From Firmicutes bacterium UBA911 (GTDB lineage Bacteria; Bacillota; Desulfotomaculia; Desulfotomaculales; Desulforudaceae): a stretch of 40,182 nucleotides of DNA. Below are positions 25,595 to 33,677 of the stretch, in pieces. Every line of letters begins with the position of its first letter. The first letter of the stretch is position 1. A model generated the notes under the pieces. That model worked only from the letters and a program-made list of their open reading frames with translations. It made no database searches and was not told the DNA's origin. The stretch is taken from assembly GCA_002294005.1 (NCBI GenBank), contig DBEH01000001.1, positions 1,741 to 41,922 of the forward strand. The letters run 5' to 3'. Both the position numbers and the translations under genes were made by a program.

Positions 25595-26910
25595 CCGGCC
25601 GTTTCGCCGGCGCCGTCCCGCCGCACGCGGACGCGGTCCCCGTCCTTCAACTGATCCGGAGGCGCGACCACCACTTTCTCTCCCTCCCGGAGCCCGGAGA
25701 CGACTTCCTCGTAAAGTTCGTTGCCCCGGCGGACCTCGACCGCCCGCCGCACGGCCCGGTCACCCTCCACCACGAAGGCCCAGGTGCCGCCCTCCCGTTC
25801 CACCACGGCCTCGTACGGCACCGCCGTCACCTCGCGCATGGCCACGGTCACAATTTCCAGATCCACGCTGTAGCCCGGCCGCAGCCCCGCTTGCGCTTCA
25901 GCGATGTCGATCACCACCGGCACCACGTTTTGTTCTCCCTGCGGCCCGCTCTTCAGAATTGTTCCGGGGGCGATCCGGGACGTTTTAGCTTCAAACACCT
26001 CGCCCGGCAAGGCGACATGGCGCACCCGCACCGCCTGTCCCGCTTCCAGCCAGCCCGCGTCGGCCTCACTGACCTCGGCCCGGATTTCCATGCGTTCCAG
26101 GCCGACCACGCTCAGCAAGAAGGCGCCGGCGGCCACCGGTCGTCCGGCCCTGATTTCCACCCGCCGCACCACCCCGTCCGCGGCTGACCGCAGCGTGGCC
26201 CGCGCCAGCCGGTCCCGGGCGATTTCCACCGCCGCCCGGGCCTGCTCCACCTGAGAAACCAGAGCCTCGCGCTCCGTCGCCGCCGGCCCGGCGGTAAGCG
26301 CATCCAGGCGGGCCCGGGCGCTTTCAAACTCCCCCTCGCACCGCGCCAGTTCCAGTGCCGCGCTTTCCAAATCGGCGTCGCTTACCGCCGCATGATCGTG
26401 GAGATAGCGCATCCGCTCCGCCTGGCGGCGCGCCTCTTCAAGACGCAGTTGGGCCTGCCGCACCTGGTTTTCGGCCTGGGTCAGCTCCTCCGGCCGGATG
26501 GTGGTCGCTTTGGCTAAAGCGGATTGCTGCGTGGCGAGCAGCGCCTCGGCGTCCCGCAATTCCTTGCGGAAGACCACGTCCTCCAGACGGGCGAGCACCA
26601 GGCCCGCTTCCACCCGGTCGCCTTCACGGACCAGCACTTCGGCCACCAGTGCTGAGCCGGGGGCGTAGAACTCCTGCTGTTCCACCGGCTCAACCGTGCC
26701 GGTGGCCAAAACCACGTTCTCCAACTGCAGCACCCGAACCGGTTCCGCCCGTACGGGAGTTTGCACGCCTTGGCGGTTGTGGTAAATATTGGCCCCGGCG
26801 ATGAGCAGTATTAACAGGGCCAACCCCAACCCCAGCATCAGTTTGCGCCGCCGGCCGGCAAAAACGGCCCTCTTGCCCACTGCCGCCACGGTGCCTTTCT
26901 CTGCGGACAT
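25591..26910 (-). CDS. Efflux adaptor protein, MacA/HlyD family
   Basis: A protein of 439 residues. The N-terminus is cytoplasmic and basic, with one membrane anchor at about 25-44 (KLMLGLGLALLILLIAGANIYH). The outer part has a lipoyl/barrel-sandwich half (VVLATGTVEPVEQQEFYAPGSALVAEVLVREGDRVEAGLVLARL), a long coiled-coil hairpin (about 125-225), the second lipoyl half (LRSAADGVVRRVEIRAGRPVAAGAFLLSVV) and beta-barrel and membrane-proximal domains. It joins the MacB-type ATPase and permease into an export system. The ATG at 26908-26910 is preceded by AGGATGG; a TTG just before it is an alternative. It lies 31 bases after the YIP1 gene. Confidence 0.93.
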   Translation of the reverse strand: MSAEKGTVAAVGKRAVFAGRRRKLMLGLGLALLILLIAGANIYHNRQGVQTPVRAEPVRVLQLENVVLATGTVEPVEQQEFYAPGSALVAEVLVREGDRVEAGLVLARLEDVVFRKELRDAEALLATQQSALAKATTIRPEELTQAENQVRQAQLRLEEARRQAERMRYLHDHAAVSDADLESAALELARCEGEFESARARLDALTAGPAATEREALVSQVEQARAAVEIARDRLARATLRSAADGVVRRVEIRAGRPVAAGAFLLSVVGLERMEIRAEVSEADAGWLEAGQAVRVRHVALPGEVFEAKTSRIAPGTILKSGPQGEQNVVPVVIDIAEAQAGLRPGYSVDLEIVTVAMREVTAVPYEAVVEREGGTWAFVVEGDRAVRRAVEVRRGNELYEEVVSGLREGEKVVVAPPDQLKDGDRVRVRRDGAGETAG

Positions 26911-26941
26911 CAAACCATCCTACTTCCCCAAGTCAATTCAC

Positions 26942-27682
26942 TTAAGGGGCGAAGGCCGCCCCCAAGGCGGCGGCCGCCACCGCAAACAACACCCAGAGCA
27001 ACACGAGATAGACGATTATGCTCCGGATATTCACCTGCATGGCCTGCGCGCCGCCGATCCCCAAAAGGGCGGCCGCCCAGAACACGAACGGGTCCACGCT
27101 GGTCAACAACCCGCGCGTAAAGCCTGGTTCAAGTCCCGGGAAAAGAGCGGCCAGACTGGTGGTCACGTAGGGAAGGTTTTCCACCCGGGTGAACATGATC
27201 ATTACGGCGGCCACCAGCCCCCCCAACAGCACCGGCACGTAGGCGTAGACGGCGACGGCGAAAAACCGGCGGAAAGGCGTTTGGTTCCCAACGAACATAT
27301 TGAAGAACTTCAGCACCAGGGACGAGACCAGCCAAATGAACACCGGGGCGAGTGCCGCCGCAAAAGCGGCCGTTGCGCCCATCACCGCCATTCCCACCCC
27401 TTCAAAAGCGGCCATCTCCTCCTCGCTCAGCGTCGGCGCCGCGCGCTCCGTCTCCCACAAGGCATACGCCTGAAGCTGCGGCAGGATCAACACTATGGTG
27501 ATCACGCTTAAGGCGACAATCACCAACCCCGGCGCCAGCCAATAGGGCCGCGCCAGGATGTCCCGGAAAGTCTCCCCGGGACTGAACACCACCCCCCACA
27601 GGCGCTGGACCATATTCAAATTTTTTTCCTCCGCCACGACCGCCTCGCTCTCGCTCTTGCCTTCCAAAGAAATCCCCCCCAT
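26942..27682 (-). CDS. YIP1 family membrane protein
   Basis: A protein of about 246 residues with a charged N-terminus (about 1-45) and five likely membrane helices (LVIVALSVITIVLILP; GMAVMGATAAFAAALAPVFIWLVSSLVL; FFAVAVYAYVPVLLGGLVAAVMIMF; VDPFVFWAAALLGIGGAQAM; IIVYLVLLWVLFAVAAAALGAAF). The motif FSPGETFRDILARPYWLAPGLVIV is typical of bacterial YIP1 proteins. The function in bacteria is unknown. The start is uncertain: the ATG at 27680-27682 has no clear ribosome site, and a TTG slightly downstream follows a G-rich stretch. Its place directly before the adaptor gene suggests a role with the exporter. Confidence 0.8.
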   Translation of the reverse strand: MGGISLEGKSESEAVVAEEKNLNMVQRLWGVVFSPGETFRDILARPYWLAPGLVIVALSVITIVLILPQLQAYALWETERAAPTLSEEEMAAFEGVGMAVMGATAAFAAALAPVFIWLVSSLVLKFFNMFVGNQTPFRRFFAVAVYAYVPVLLGGLVAAVMIMFTRVENLPYVTTSLAALFPGLEPGFTRGLLTSVDPFVFWAAALLGIGGAQAMQVNIRSIIVYLVLLWVLFAVAAAALGAAFAP

Positions 27683-27812
27683 GTGTTACTCGCAACTCTC
27701 AATTTCTCGCGGCAAGCCATCCGTTCCTTTCACCTTCCAAAAAGAAGTCCTTTCCCATGTGTTGCCGCAACCCGGCTATGCTCCGCCTGCCCGGCCCGTC
27801 TGTTTGCCGCGA

Positions 27813-27983
27813 TCAAATCTTCTCCCCCGGCCCATCGGACTCCTGCCGGCACAATTCCGAATAAACGGCCGCATAGACCCCCTTTTTGTGGAGCAATTCC
27901 CGGTGCGTTCCTTCTTCCACGACCACGCCGCGGTCTAATACCACTACCTTATCGGCGATTTGGGCGGTAGAAGGCCGGTGGGC
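27813..27983 (-). pseudogene. C-terminal fragment of an ABC transporter ATPase
   Basis: On the minus strand, 56 codons read AHRPSTAQIADKVVVLDRG, then VVVEEGTHRELLHKKGVYAAVYSEL and a short tail to a TGA stop. This is the part just after the switch histidine of an exporter-type ABC ATPase. Nothing upstream of AHR is family-like and there is no start codon, so the rest of the gene has been lost. The break lies beside the short repeat GCGCTACGCTACGCG (27984-27998). The interval 27683-27812 shows nothing else. Confidence 0.8.
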
Positions 27984-28029
27984 CGCGCTACGCTACGCGA
28001 GGTTATATGAATCTCAGTAAAGAAGCCAA

Positions 28030-28522
28030 TCAGCTTCTGTGGAGACGCATCGCTTCCAGGAAGGCCTCCGGGTTCGCCGGGGACAAGAAGTACGCCTCCT
28101 GCCGGCCTTTCACCCGCACCATCCGGTCCCAGCGGGTGGCGTACACCTTAGCCGAGCCCCCGCCCCGGATGGTAAAAAGCCCGATCCAGCCGAAAAGCCC
28201 GCCGGAGCCGAACAGCCTGAGACCCGGCTTAACCCGCTCCACCCCGTCCACAGTTCCGATGTCCGCGTGGGGGATGACTATCGGCCCGATTGGGCGGCGT
28301 ATGATTACGCCCGCGGGAGATACCCGGAATCCACGCGGTGCAAACAGGTAAGTCAGGCCAAACACGATCCAGACCGGAGAGACAATGGCCAAGGCAAAAC
28401 ACATCTCCAAATTCATTTCGGAACAGGAGGTCGTATGTCCCGACGCCCACCAGGATAAAAGCCCCCGGAGTAATAACTCGTGTCAACCAGTCCCAAGGCG
28501 CCATTTTGAAATCAGAAGTCAC
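28030..28522 (-). pseudogene. PH-domain membrane protein gene with a frameshift
   Basis: Two minus-strand frames join into one protein. The first gives MAPWDWLTRVITPGAFILV and a first hydrophobic helix. The second, from about 28416, gives a second helix (CFALAIVSPVWIVFGLTYLFAPRG) and a bacterial PH-like domain (FRVSPAGVIIRRPIGPIVIPHADIGTV ... LFGSGGLFGWIGLF ... YFLSPANPEAFLEAM). The frames differ by one base near 28410-28420. The downstream frame has no ribosome site of its own at its first ATG. A GTG at 28520-28522 with GGGGGGTG upstream is the likely original start. Either the gene is broken or there is a sequence error. The family function is unknown. Confidence 0.65.
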
Positions 28523-28555
28523 CCGGCCGCACCCCCCGGGACACCAAACGTTCAA

Positions 28556-28864
28556 ATGAAATCAATCACGTGCCGTTAGGGCCGCCGCAGCTTGGGCGAG
28601 TCATACTAAAACCCGGATCGCGTGGCCAAAACCGCCCATGCTTTGCATCCCCCTCGTTTCATAGTTTTTCGGGACGGCGCCGCCGTTCCGGAGCAGGCGC
28701 CGAAGGCCGCGCCGCCTCTCAGCACGCCTCTCAGCGTGCCTCTCAGTATCATGGTAGAGGGCCGGTCCGCGTCCGTCCACCACCCGTGTCCGAAAACGTG
28801 AAAAACCCGTCTAAAGACCGCCGATTAGTGTTTCAAACCGCTTGCGCTTGTATCCTAATCATTA
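28556..28864. other. Non-coding stretch in an accessory region with 12-base tandem repeats
   Basis: No convincing gene is seen between the PH-domain gene and the toxin operon. It contains three copies of a 12-base unit beginning GCCTCTCAG (28714-28749), flanked by GC-rich sequence with GGCGCC motifs. Confidence 0.5.
28714..28749. repeat. Three tandem 12-base repeats
   Basis: GCCTCTCAG followed by three variable bases (CAC, CGT, TAT) occurs three times without gaps. No role is evident. Confidence 0.85.
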
Positions 28865-28878
28865 TACAATGTATTGTA
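28865..28878 (+). promoter_or_regulatory. Palindrome before the toxin-antitoxin pair, possible operator
   Basis: TACAAT-GT-ATTGTA is a perfect inverted repeat with 6-base arms, 22 bases before the toxin start. It overlaps an AT-rich area with -10-like TATACA. Antitoxins of this type commonly bind such a site to repress their own operon, so an operator is a reasonable inference. Confidence 0.5.
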
Positions 28879-28900
28879 AAAGAATACGCGGAGGTGGGTG

Positions 28901-29215
28901 ATGACGTCCAAGGTACATGGCTGTTACATCCCGCAACATCGTGCTCAGCACTTCGCCAAGCGCGCTTCGCCGCTGGAAGTACACGAAGTCCTGGAAAACA
29001 AAGATTCCCCTCCGCTCTGGGTCAAGACCAAATCCCTTGGGCGTTCACCAGCATACTTGGTCTACGGTCGGTCAGCAGAAGGAAGATATCTGCTCATTCC
29101 GGGCATTGTCCTCAAAGAACCGCCGTTGAACAATATGTTTATGCCGGTAACGGTCAGGGACATGACTACCAAGGAGAGAAACTACTACAACAAAACCAGT
29201 CGGAAAGGTGGTTAA
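28901..29215 (+). CDS. BrnT-like toxin of a type II toxin-antitoxin pair
   Basis: A protein of 104 residues. The central part (RASPLEVHEVLENK) and the second half (YLVYGRSAEGRYLLIPGIVL ... PVTVRDMTTKERNYY) resemble BrnT toxins, which are RNase-like proteins with an EV helix, a GRY/LL strand and a final R-DM-x-ER element. The N-terminus is not like usual BrnT. The ATG at 28901 follows GGAGGTGGG. The next gene starts 4 bases after this stop and encodes a BrnA-like protein, the partner expected. The toxin-first order also fits BrnTA. The assignment rests on motifs remembered by eye. Confidence 0.65.
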   Translation: MTSKVHGCYIPQHRAQHFAKRASPLEVHEVLENKDSPPLWVKTKSLGRSPAYLVYGRSAEGRYLLIPGIVLKEPPLNNMFMPVTVRDMTTKERNYYNKTSRKGG

Positions 29216-29219
29216 CAGC

Positions 29220-29477
29220 ATGTCCAGGAAGAAACTGCCCGAATTCAATACTATTGAGGAGATGGCGGCCTTTTGGGATGCCCATGACTCCACGGAGTTC
29301 GAAGAAGGAACGATTGAGATCGTTGAATATTCACCCAAGAGCCTGGTACAGACCGTACGGTTTGAAGCAGGAGATATGCTGGCCATCAGCCGTGCAGCCC
29401 GTCGTCTCGGCGTGGATCGCTCGACATTCATCCGCATGGCCGTCAAGCAGTTCCTCGAAAACCACTCCCTCAAATAA
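29220..29477 (+). CDS. BrnA/CopG-like antitoxin
   Basis: A protein of 85 residues. The N-terminal part (KLPEFNTIEEMAAFWDAHDSTEFEE) carries the EEMAAFWDxHDSTE pattern common in BrnA and CopG-type antitoxins. The C-terminal part (SRAARRLGVDRSTFIRMAVKQFLENH) is the ribbon-helix-helix-type end that binds DNA. It would neutralise the preceding toxin and repress the operon. The ATG at 29220 has AAAGGTGG about 9 bases upstream. Downstream, 29478-29676 shows no gene; it contains a small palindrome, GTACC-AAT-GGTAC, near 29545. Confidence 0.8.
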   Translation: MSRKKLPEFNTIEEMAAFWDAHDSTEFEEGTIEIVEYSPKSLVQTVRFEAGDMLAISRAARRLGVDRSTFIRMAVKQFLENHSLK

Positions 29478-29676
29478 CAACCACCTTCCGGGTGCTCCTC
29501 CACGGCTTAAACATAGCAAAGAAGGCGTAACCGTATTCCGCACCGTACCAATGGTACAAAAATCGGGAAATCCAAACTGAAACGGGTCACTCTCCGGTTG
29601 CGGGAGTCCCAAATTGAGGCGTCGAAGGGTTTGGGTGATTTTCATCCTAAGTGGTGCCGCGTAGCGGTATAGATGT

Positions 29677-30303
29677 CTAAATCACCGGCGTGCCGAACAC
29701 CCGGGCCAGATACAGAAAAAGCACCTGGACCAGGCCGATCAGGAAGCCCAGGACCCCGCCCAGCACCGTGATGTGCTTGATCTCTTTGGAAGCCACCCGG
29801 AAGATGACTTCCTCCAGGGTTTCCAAGGGGAACGAATTCATTCGGTCCTCGATCATCCGGCCGATCTTGATCTCCTCCCGGGCCGCCTGGGCCACCTCGT
29901 CGGCCAGCCAGTCAATAATGTCCGGCACCCGGTCTTCCACCATGTCGGCCAGGGTGTCGGCCAGCGCCTTCTTGATGGACCCCGGAATTAGTCCGGGAGT
30001 GCGGGCCATCACCGCTTCGTGGACCGCGTCGCTGACCGCGAGAGACAGGCGTTTGGTCATTTCCTCGGTATGGACCTGCGCCACCAGGTCGTCAAAGGAA
30101 AGCAGTTCGGCTTCAACCGTCTCCCCGATACTGCGGGCCAAATCCTGGCGTCTCTTGGGCAGGAGCCCCTGAATCGCGATCGGCAGCAAAGGGATTTTGT
30201 AGGGCCGGTAGGGACGGAACAGAAGCTTCACGGCAATGAGGTTGGTCCCCCACCCGACCAGCGCCCCAACCAGCGGCAGTGTCAGCGCGTATAGGAAGAA
30301 CAA
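29677..30303 (-). CDS. DUF445 family membrane protein
   Basis: A protein of 208 residues. It has an N-terminal helix with the family motif GALVGWGTNLIAVKLLFRPYRP, a long amphipathic middle region (about 50-165), and a C-terminal helix (ITVLGGVLGFLIGLVQVLFLYLARVFG). Members such as YheB have no known function. The start is a TTG (30301-30303) with AAGGGTG 8 bases upstream; the nearby ATG is in another frame. It lies 88 bases downstream of the YtxC gene on the same strand. Confidence 0.9.
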   Translation of the reverse strand: MFFLYALTLPLVGALVGWGTNLIAVKLLFRPYRPYKIPLLPIAIQGLLPKRRQDLARSIGETVEAELLSFDDLVAQVHTEEMTKRLSLAVSDAVHEAVMARTPGLIPGSIKKALADTLADMVEDRVPDIIDWLADEVAQAAREEIKIGRMIEDRMNSFPLETLEEVIFRVASKEIKHITVLGGVLGFLIGLVQVLFLYLARVFGTPVI

Positions 30304-30391
30304 ACAGCATACACCCTTGCGGAAGCGGCCTCGGAGTGGCTAGAATATACCAGGTTTCGCGCATATGCGCAAGGACGGGCCATTGTGTTCG

Positions 30392-31276
30392 TTATGTTGG
30401 CTCGTTATGCCGTTGGGCCTGGTTTCGGGCCGGGCAGTATCTGCACCCGGCACAACGGCGCAGGGCCCCGGGGAACACCTCGGTCAGCGTATTGTAGGTG
30501 GCCGCCATGCACTTGCCGTGCAGGGTGACCTGGCGGGGGGCCAGGGTCACCAGGGCCGAAATCAGAAGATCTTCCTGCCGGACCTCGTCGTCCCCCGCAC
30601 CCGGCGCCGAATCCACGCTTTTGGCCACCACTTGCATAGACCGGTCATAAATCTGAAAACGGTTTCCCGACATCATCACCACGTGCACCAGGTCCATCGG
30701 TTCTTCCCGCCGTTCTACAAATTGCCGGAGCACGCCGATGAACTCGCGGTTTTCCTGTTCCAGCAAAAGATCGTCCAAAATCCGGCCCGCGGCTTTCCCG
30801 ACATAGTCGATATAATCCGGCATCCGGAAGTTGACGAAGCCGTCGACGTCTAACCGGATGTTGTCTTCCAGGTAAGACACCAAGCGGTGCATGCACTCGT
30901 GCCGGTAGCCTTCGAAAAGGGACCGGTCCTCTTTCAGGCGGGCGCGGACCAGCTCCCAGTCCCGGTCATTCGTCCAACCGGTGCTGATCAACAGCCGGCG
31001 GCCGACGTAGTAGTCCCACTCCTGGATCACGAACACCGTCACCGCATTGGCGATCGCCTGCCGGAAACCTCTGCGGTCCCGCCGGCCGAAGAGCCGGGGC
31101 GCATTCACCCGGCAGCGGAAAACGCCTGGGGGCCGTTCCCTGAAAGCCACCCGCATCCCCTTGCCTCTCAGGATGCGGAGTTCCCGCTTTAAAAGAGCGT
31201 GCATAAAAGCGGCGTGGTGTTCCTGCGTGGAAATATAGACGTCCAACAGACCGGCCCCCTTTTCCCGGTTTTTCAT
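30392..31276 (-). CDS. ytxC: YtxC-like sporulation protein
   Basis: A protein of about 294 residues. It matches the YtxC family seen in spore-formers: an N-terminal variable part, AIANAVTVFVIQEWDYYVGRRLL, then LEDNIRLDVDGFVNFRMPDYIDYVGKAAGRILDDLLLEQENREFIGVLRQFV, and the closing VTLAPRQVTLHGK. The C-terminus ends in a CAGCRYC pair of cysteines that is extra or variable in the family. The role in sporulation is not known in detail. The ATG at 31274-31276 is the working start; a TTG several codons later stands behind AAAAGGGGG and could be the true one. It is divergent from the HAD gene. Confidence 0.8.
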   Translation of the reverse strand: MKNREKGAGLLDVYISTQEHHAAFMHALLKRELRILRGKGMRVAFRERPPGVFRCRVNAPRLFGRRDRRGFRQAIANAVTVFVIQEWDYYVGRRLLISTGWTNDRDWELVRARLKEDRSLFEGYRHECMHRLVSYLEDNIRLDVDGFVNFRMPDYIDYVGKAAGRILDDLLLEQENREFIGVLRQFVERREEPMDLVHVVMMSGNRFQIYDRSMQVVAKSVDSAPGAGDDEVRQEDLLISALVTLAPRQVTLHGKCMAATYNTLTEVFPGALRRCAGCRYCPARNQAQRHNEPT

Positions 31277-31407
31277 ATGGAAAGTGTAGGCCGCAACACT
31301 ATACAATATGCCCGGAAGGAAAAGGGGTTAAAAACAAGCAGAAGGGGAACCGGGCACCGGCCGCGAATACAATGGGTCAGTTGTACCGGAAACGGAGGCC
31401 GGTTTTT

Positions 31408-32169
31408 TTGTTGCGTGGCGTATATATCGTCGATGCCGACAACACCATGTGGGATACGAACGCGGTGTTTCTGGGCGCTCAACTTAAGATGGCCGAAAGC
31501 ATGCGGGACCGCGGGTGCAGCCTGGAGACCGCGGCGGCCATGGATTTGCTACGCGCGCTTGATTTTCGTCTCGCCGTGGCGCTCGATGACTTCGAGTACG
31601 ACTACACGCGGTTGGCTTTAGCGCTGCTGCTGGTCGACCGCGGCCGGCCGCACGACGAGGCGGTCCGCCTAGCGGCGGGGGCACCGCCGCCCCCGGAATG
31701 GGACCAGGCCCGGCCGGCAGGGACGGCCTTTTACGCGCACCTTCAAGCGCACTGTCCCCCGCTCTTCTTTGGGGTCACCGAAACCCTGGCCAAGCTCCGG
31801 AGCGAAGGGAACACTTTGGTGCTGCATTCCGAGGGCCGAGAACAACGCATTGCCCAGACGCTGGCGGCCCACAACCTTGGTCCGTTTTTTCACCACAACG
31901 TCCTGGAACGCAAAAGTCAGGACTCCTTCCGGCGGGCCAGGCAGGCCGGGGAGGCTTCTTTTGCGCAAGCCAGGGGCCGGAGCCCGGACCACTGCGTGGT
32001 GGTCGGCGACTCGCCCAAGCGTGACATCCGTTTCGGAAACATCATCGGGGCGACCACGGTCTTCAAGCCCGGGGGGGGGCTCGGAACCGAACTGCCGGAC
32101 GACCCGCTGCTCGCCCCGGACCACACCATCAGTTGCTTCACCGAGCTGCTGGGACTCGGGAGTAGATGA
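31408..32169 (+). CDS. HAD-superfamily hydrolase
   Basis: A protein of about 253 residues with HAD motifs: I as IVDADNTMWDT, II as TLVLHSEGR with the Ser, a Lys in LERKSQDSF, and IV as CVVVGDSPKRDIRFG. The helical cap lies at about 15-115. It probably removes phosphate from a small metabolite in the cytoplasm; the substrate is unknown. I prefer the TTG at 31408 because GGAGG stands 9 bases upstream. An ATG at 31372 in the same frame lacks a ribosome site and would add 12 residues. Confidence 0.8.
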   Translation: MLRGVYIVDADNTMWDTNAVFLGAQLKMAESMRDRGCSLETAAAMDLLRALDFRLAVALDDFEYDYTRLALALLLVDRGRPHDEAVRLAAGAPPPPEWDQARPAGTAFYAHLQAHCPPLFFGVTETLAKLRSEGNTLVLHSEGREQRIAQTLAAHNLGPFFHHNVLERKSQDSFRRARQAGEASFAQARGRSPDHCVVVGDSPKRDIRFGNIIGATTVFKPGGGLGTELPDDPLLAPDHTISCFTELLGLGSR

Positions 32170-32265
32170 TATGCCCGGCAAAAACCTCGGCCGGGGTCAA
32201 GTTCAGGGTCATCGCCGCAGGTTTTCACCGGACTGCTTTAGAATCAGGCTCGGGAACGAATAATA

Positions 32266-32290
32266 AGGGCTTCCTGGACGGAAGCCCTTT
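32266..32290 (+). terminator. Hairpin downstream of the HAD gene
   Basis: A perfect 9-bp stem, AGGGCTTCC and GGAAGCCCT around the loop TGGAC, ends in only three T. It could end transcripts of the HAD gene, though weakly. Confidence 0.5.
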
Positions 32291-32324
32291 GGTGATTAGC
32301 TTTAGCTCAGGAAGCCCCGGAATC

Positions 32325-32360
32325 AAAGGGAAAAGGCCCCTTCTTTCAACGAAGGGGCCT
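32325..32360 (-). terminator. Intrinsic terminator after livK
   Basis: On the minus strand AGGCCCCTTC and GAAGGGGCCT make a perfect 10-bp stem with a 7-base loop, followed by TTTTCCCTTT. It lies 19 bases after the livK stop. Confidence 0.8.
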
Positions 32361-32378
32361 CCTGGAGTGTCCTTCAGG

Positions 32379-33551
32379 TTAGAGGGTGATTGCATCCACC
32401 CGGTTGAACCTGAATTCCCCGTTTTCCTTGATCACTTCCCAAATCTCGTACAGGCCGGTGATCCGGTCGCCGCCTTCATCGAAGGTGATGGTGCCGCTGG
32501 CGCCCTGATAGTTCTTTCCGATTTCCCTGAGAGCGTCCCGCACCGCCACCGGATCTTCACTGCCAGCATGGTTGACGGCGGCCGCCCAGAGCTTCACAGC
32601 GTCATAAGTGGTATCGCAGAACACTTCGGGATCGGTGCCGTACTTGGCCTGGAACGCAGCCACAAAGGCTTCGTGCTCCGAGACTCCCTCGGGGGCCGCA
32701 GGCCGGGTGCCGATCACCGCGTTGGCCATGAAGGTGGCGGAAGCCTCTGTTCTGAACATGCCGGTGCCGTACACACCGTCACAACCAATCCACTGAATGG
32801 TATCCAGCCCCAAAGCAAGGGCCTGCTGGTAGACGACGATGCCGTCGTCGTTGTAACCGACGTGGATCACGCCGTCTGGGTTAAGGCCCCTGATCTGGGT
32901 CAGCTCGCTGCGGTAATCGAGTTTAGCCGGGTCATACTTGATGAAAGCGACCACCTCGGCGCCGCCTTCGACGAGCGCATCGCGGGCAACCCCACCCAGA
33001 CCGGCTCCGTAGGGGTTATCCATGGTGAAGACGACCAGCCGCTCAAGCCCGCTATCTAGGGCCAACTGCGCCATCGCCCGGCCCTGGTAGGCGTCGCTCG
33101 GCGTGGTGCGGAAAAAAAAGTCGCGCCAGGGTTGGCCAGTCAAATCGGGCGAGGTGGCGGATGGGGAGATGGCCAGCGCCTGTCTCTCCGCAAGGTACGG
33201 TCCGATGGCTTTGGCGGCGCCGCTGGTCATGCCGGCGATCATAAACTGCACCCCGTTGACCTCAACCAGCTTTTTCACGGCGCTCATGCACTGGGCGGGG
33301 TCGGTGGCATCGTCTTCGATGAACAACTGTACCTGTTTGCCGTTGACCCCGCCGGCAGCGTTGATTTCCTCCACGGCCAGCTTGGCCGCGTCGGCCATTT
33401 TTGTGCCCATAGGGCCAAGGGCCCCGCTCATGGACAGGACGACACCGAATTTCACCTGTTCTTCGGTTGCGGTTTGCTGACCGCCGCAACCCACCGTCAC
33501 TGAGACCAGCAAGGCCAGCGCCATAATAATAGCGATAAACTTTTTGCGCAC
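32379..33551 (-). CDS. livK: Branched-chain amino acid ABC transporter substrate-binding lipoprotein
   Basis: A protein of 390 residues. The N-terminal signal (KKFIAIIMALALLVSVTV) ends in a lipobox with Cys 22 (TVGC), so it is a lipoprotein on the outside of the membrane. The mature part is a type I periplasmic-binding fold: VKFGVVLSMSGALGPMGTKMADAAKLAVEEINAAGGVNGKQVQLFIEDDATDP and so on. It binds leucine-type amino acids, or a related ligand, and normally feeds LivHMGF. The start is a GTG (33549-33551) within reach of GGGGCGGGAC. A strong hairpin (33560-33592) covers that site. The upstream transporter genes are mostly deleted, so it may lack a working permease here. Confidence 0.93.
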   Translation of the reverse strand: MRKKFIAIIMALALLVSVTVGCGGQQTATEEQVKFGVVLSMSGALGPMGTKMADAAKLAVEEINAAGGVNGKQVQLFIEDDATDPAQCMSAVKKLVEVNGVQFMIAGMTSGAAKAIGPYLAERQALAISPSATSPDLTGQPWRDFFFRTTPSDAYQGRAMAQLALDSGLERLVVFTMDNPYGAGLGGVARDALVEGGAEVVAFIKYDPAKLDYRSELTQIRGLNPDGVIHVGYNDDGIVVYQQALALGLDTIQWIGCDGVYGTGMFRTEASATFMANAVIGTRPAAPEGVSEHEAFVAAFQAKYGTDPEVFCDTTYDAVKLWAAAVNHAGSEDPVAVRDALREIGKNYQGASGTITFDEGGDRITGLYEIWEVIKENGEFRFNRVDAITL

Positions 33552-33559
33552 GTCTTGTC

Positions 33560-33592
33560 CCGCCCCGGAAACCTCGTTTTTTCCAGGGGCGG
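33560..33592 (-). promoter_or_regulatory. Strong hairpin covering the livK ribosome site
   Basis: On the minus strand CCGCCCC-T-GGAAA pairs with TTTCC-GGGGCGG, 12 bp with one bulge. The 3' arm includes the G-rich ribosome site of livK. It could slow translation or stabilise the livK message. The remaining gap to 33677 shows no gene. Confidence 0.6.
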
Positions 33593-33677
33593 ATTACCCC
33601 CCTTTCCTTAATCCTTATCGGCAACCCATCCTCTGACTGTTTGGAACACACGCCTGAACACATCGTCGTTGCGCCGC

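Noticed and set aside
28714..28749. Short repeats considered as a CRISPR array
   Set aside because: The units are 12 bases in direct tandem with 3 variable bases, with no spacers and no cas genes nearby.
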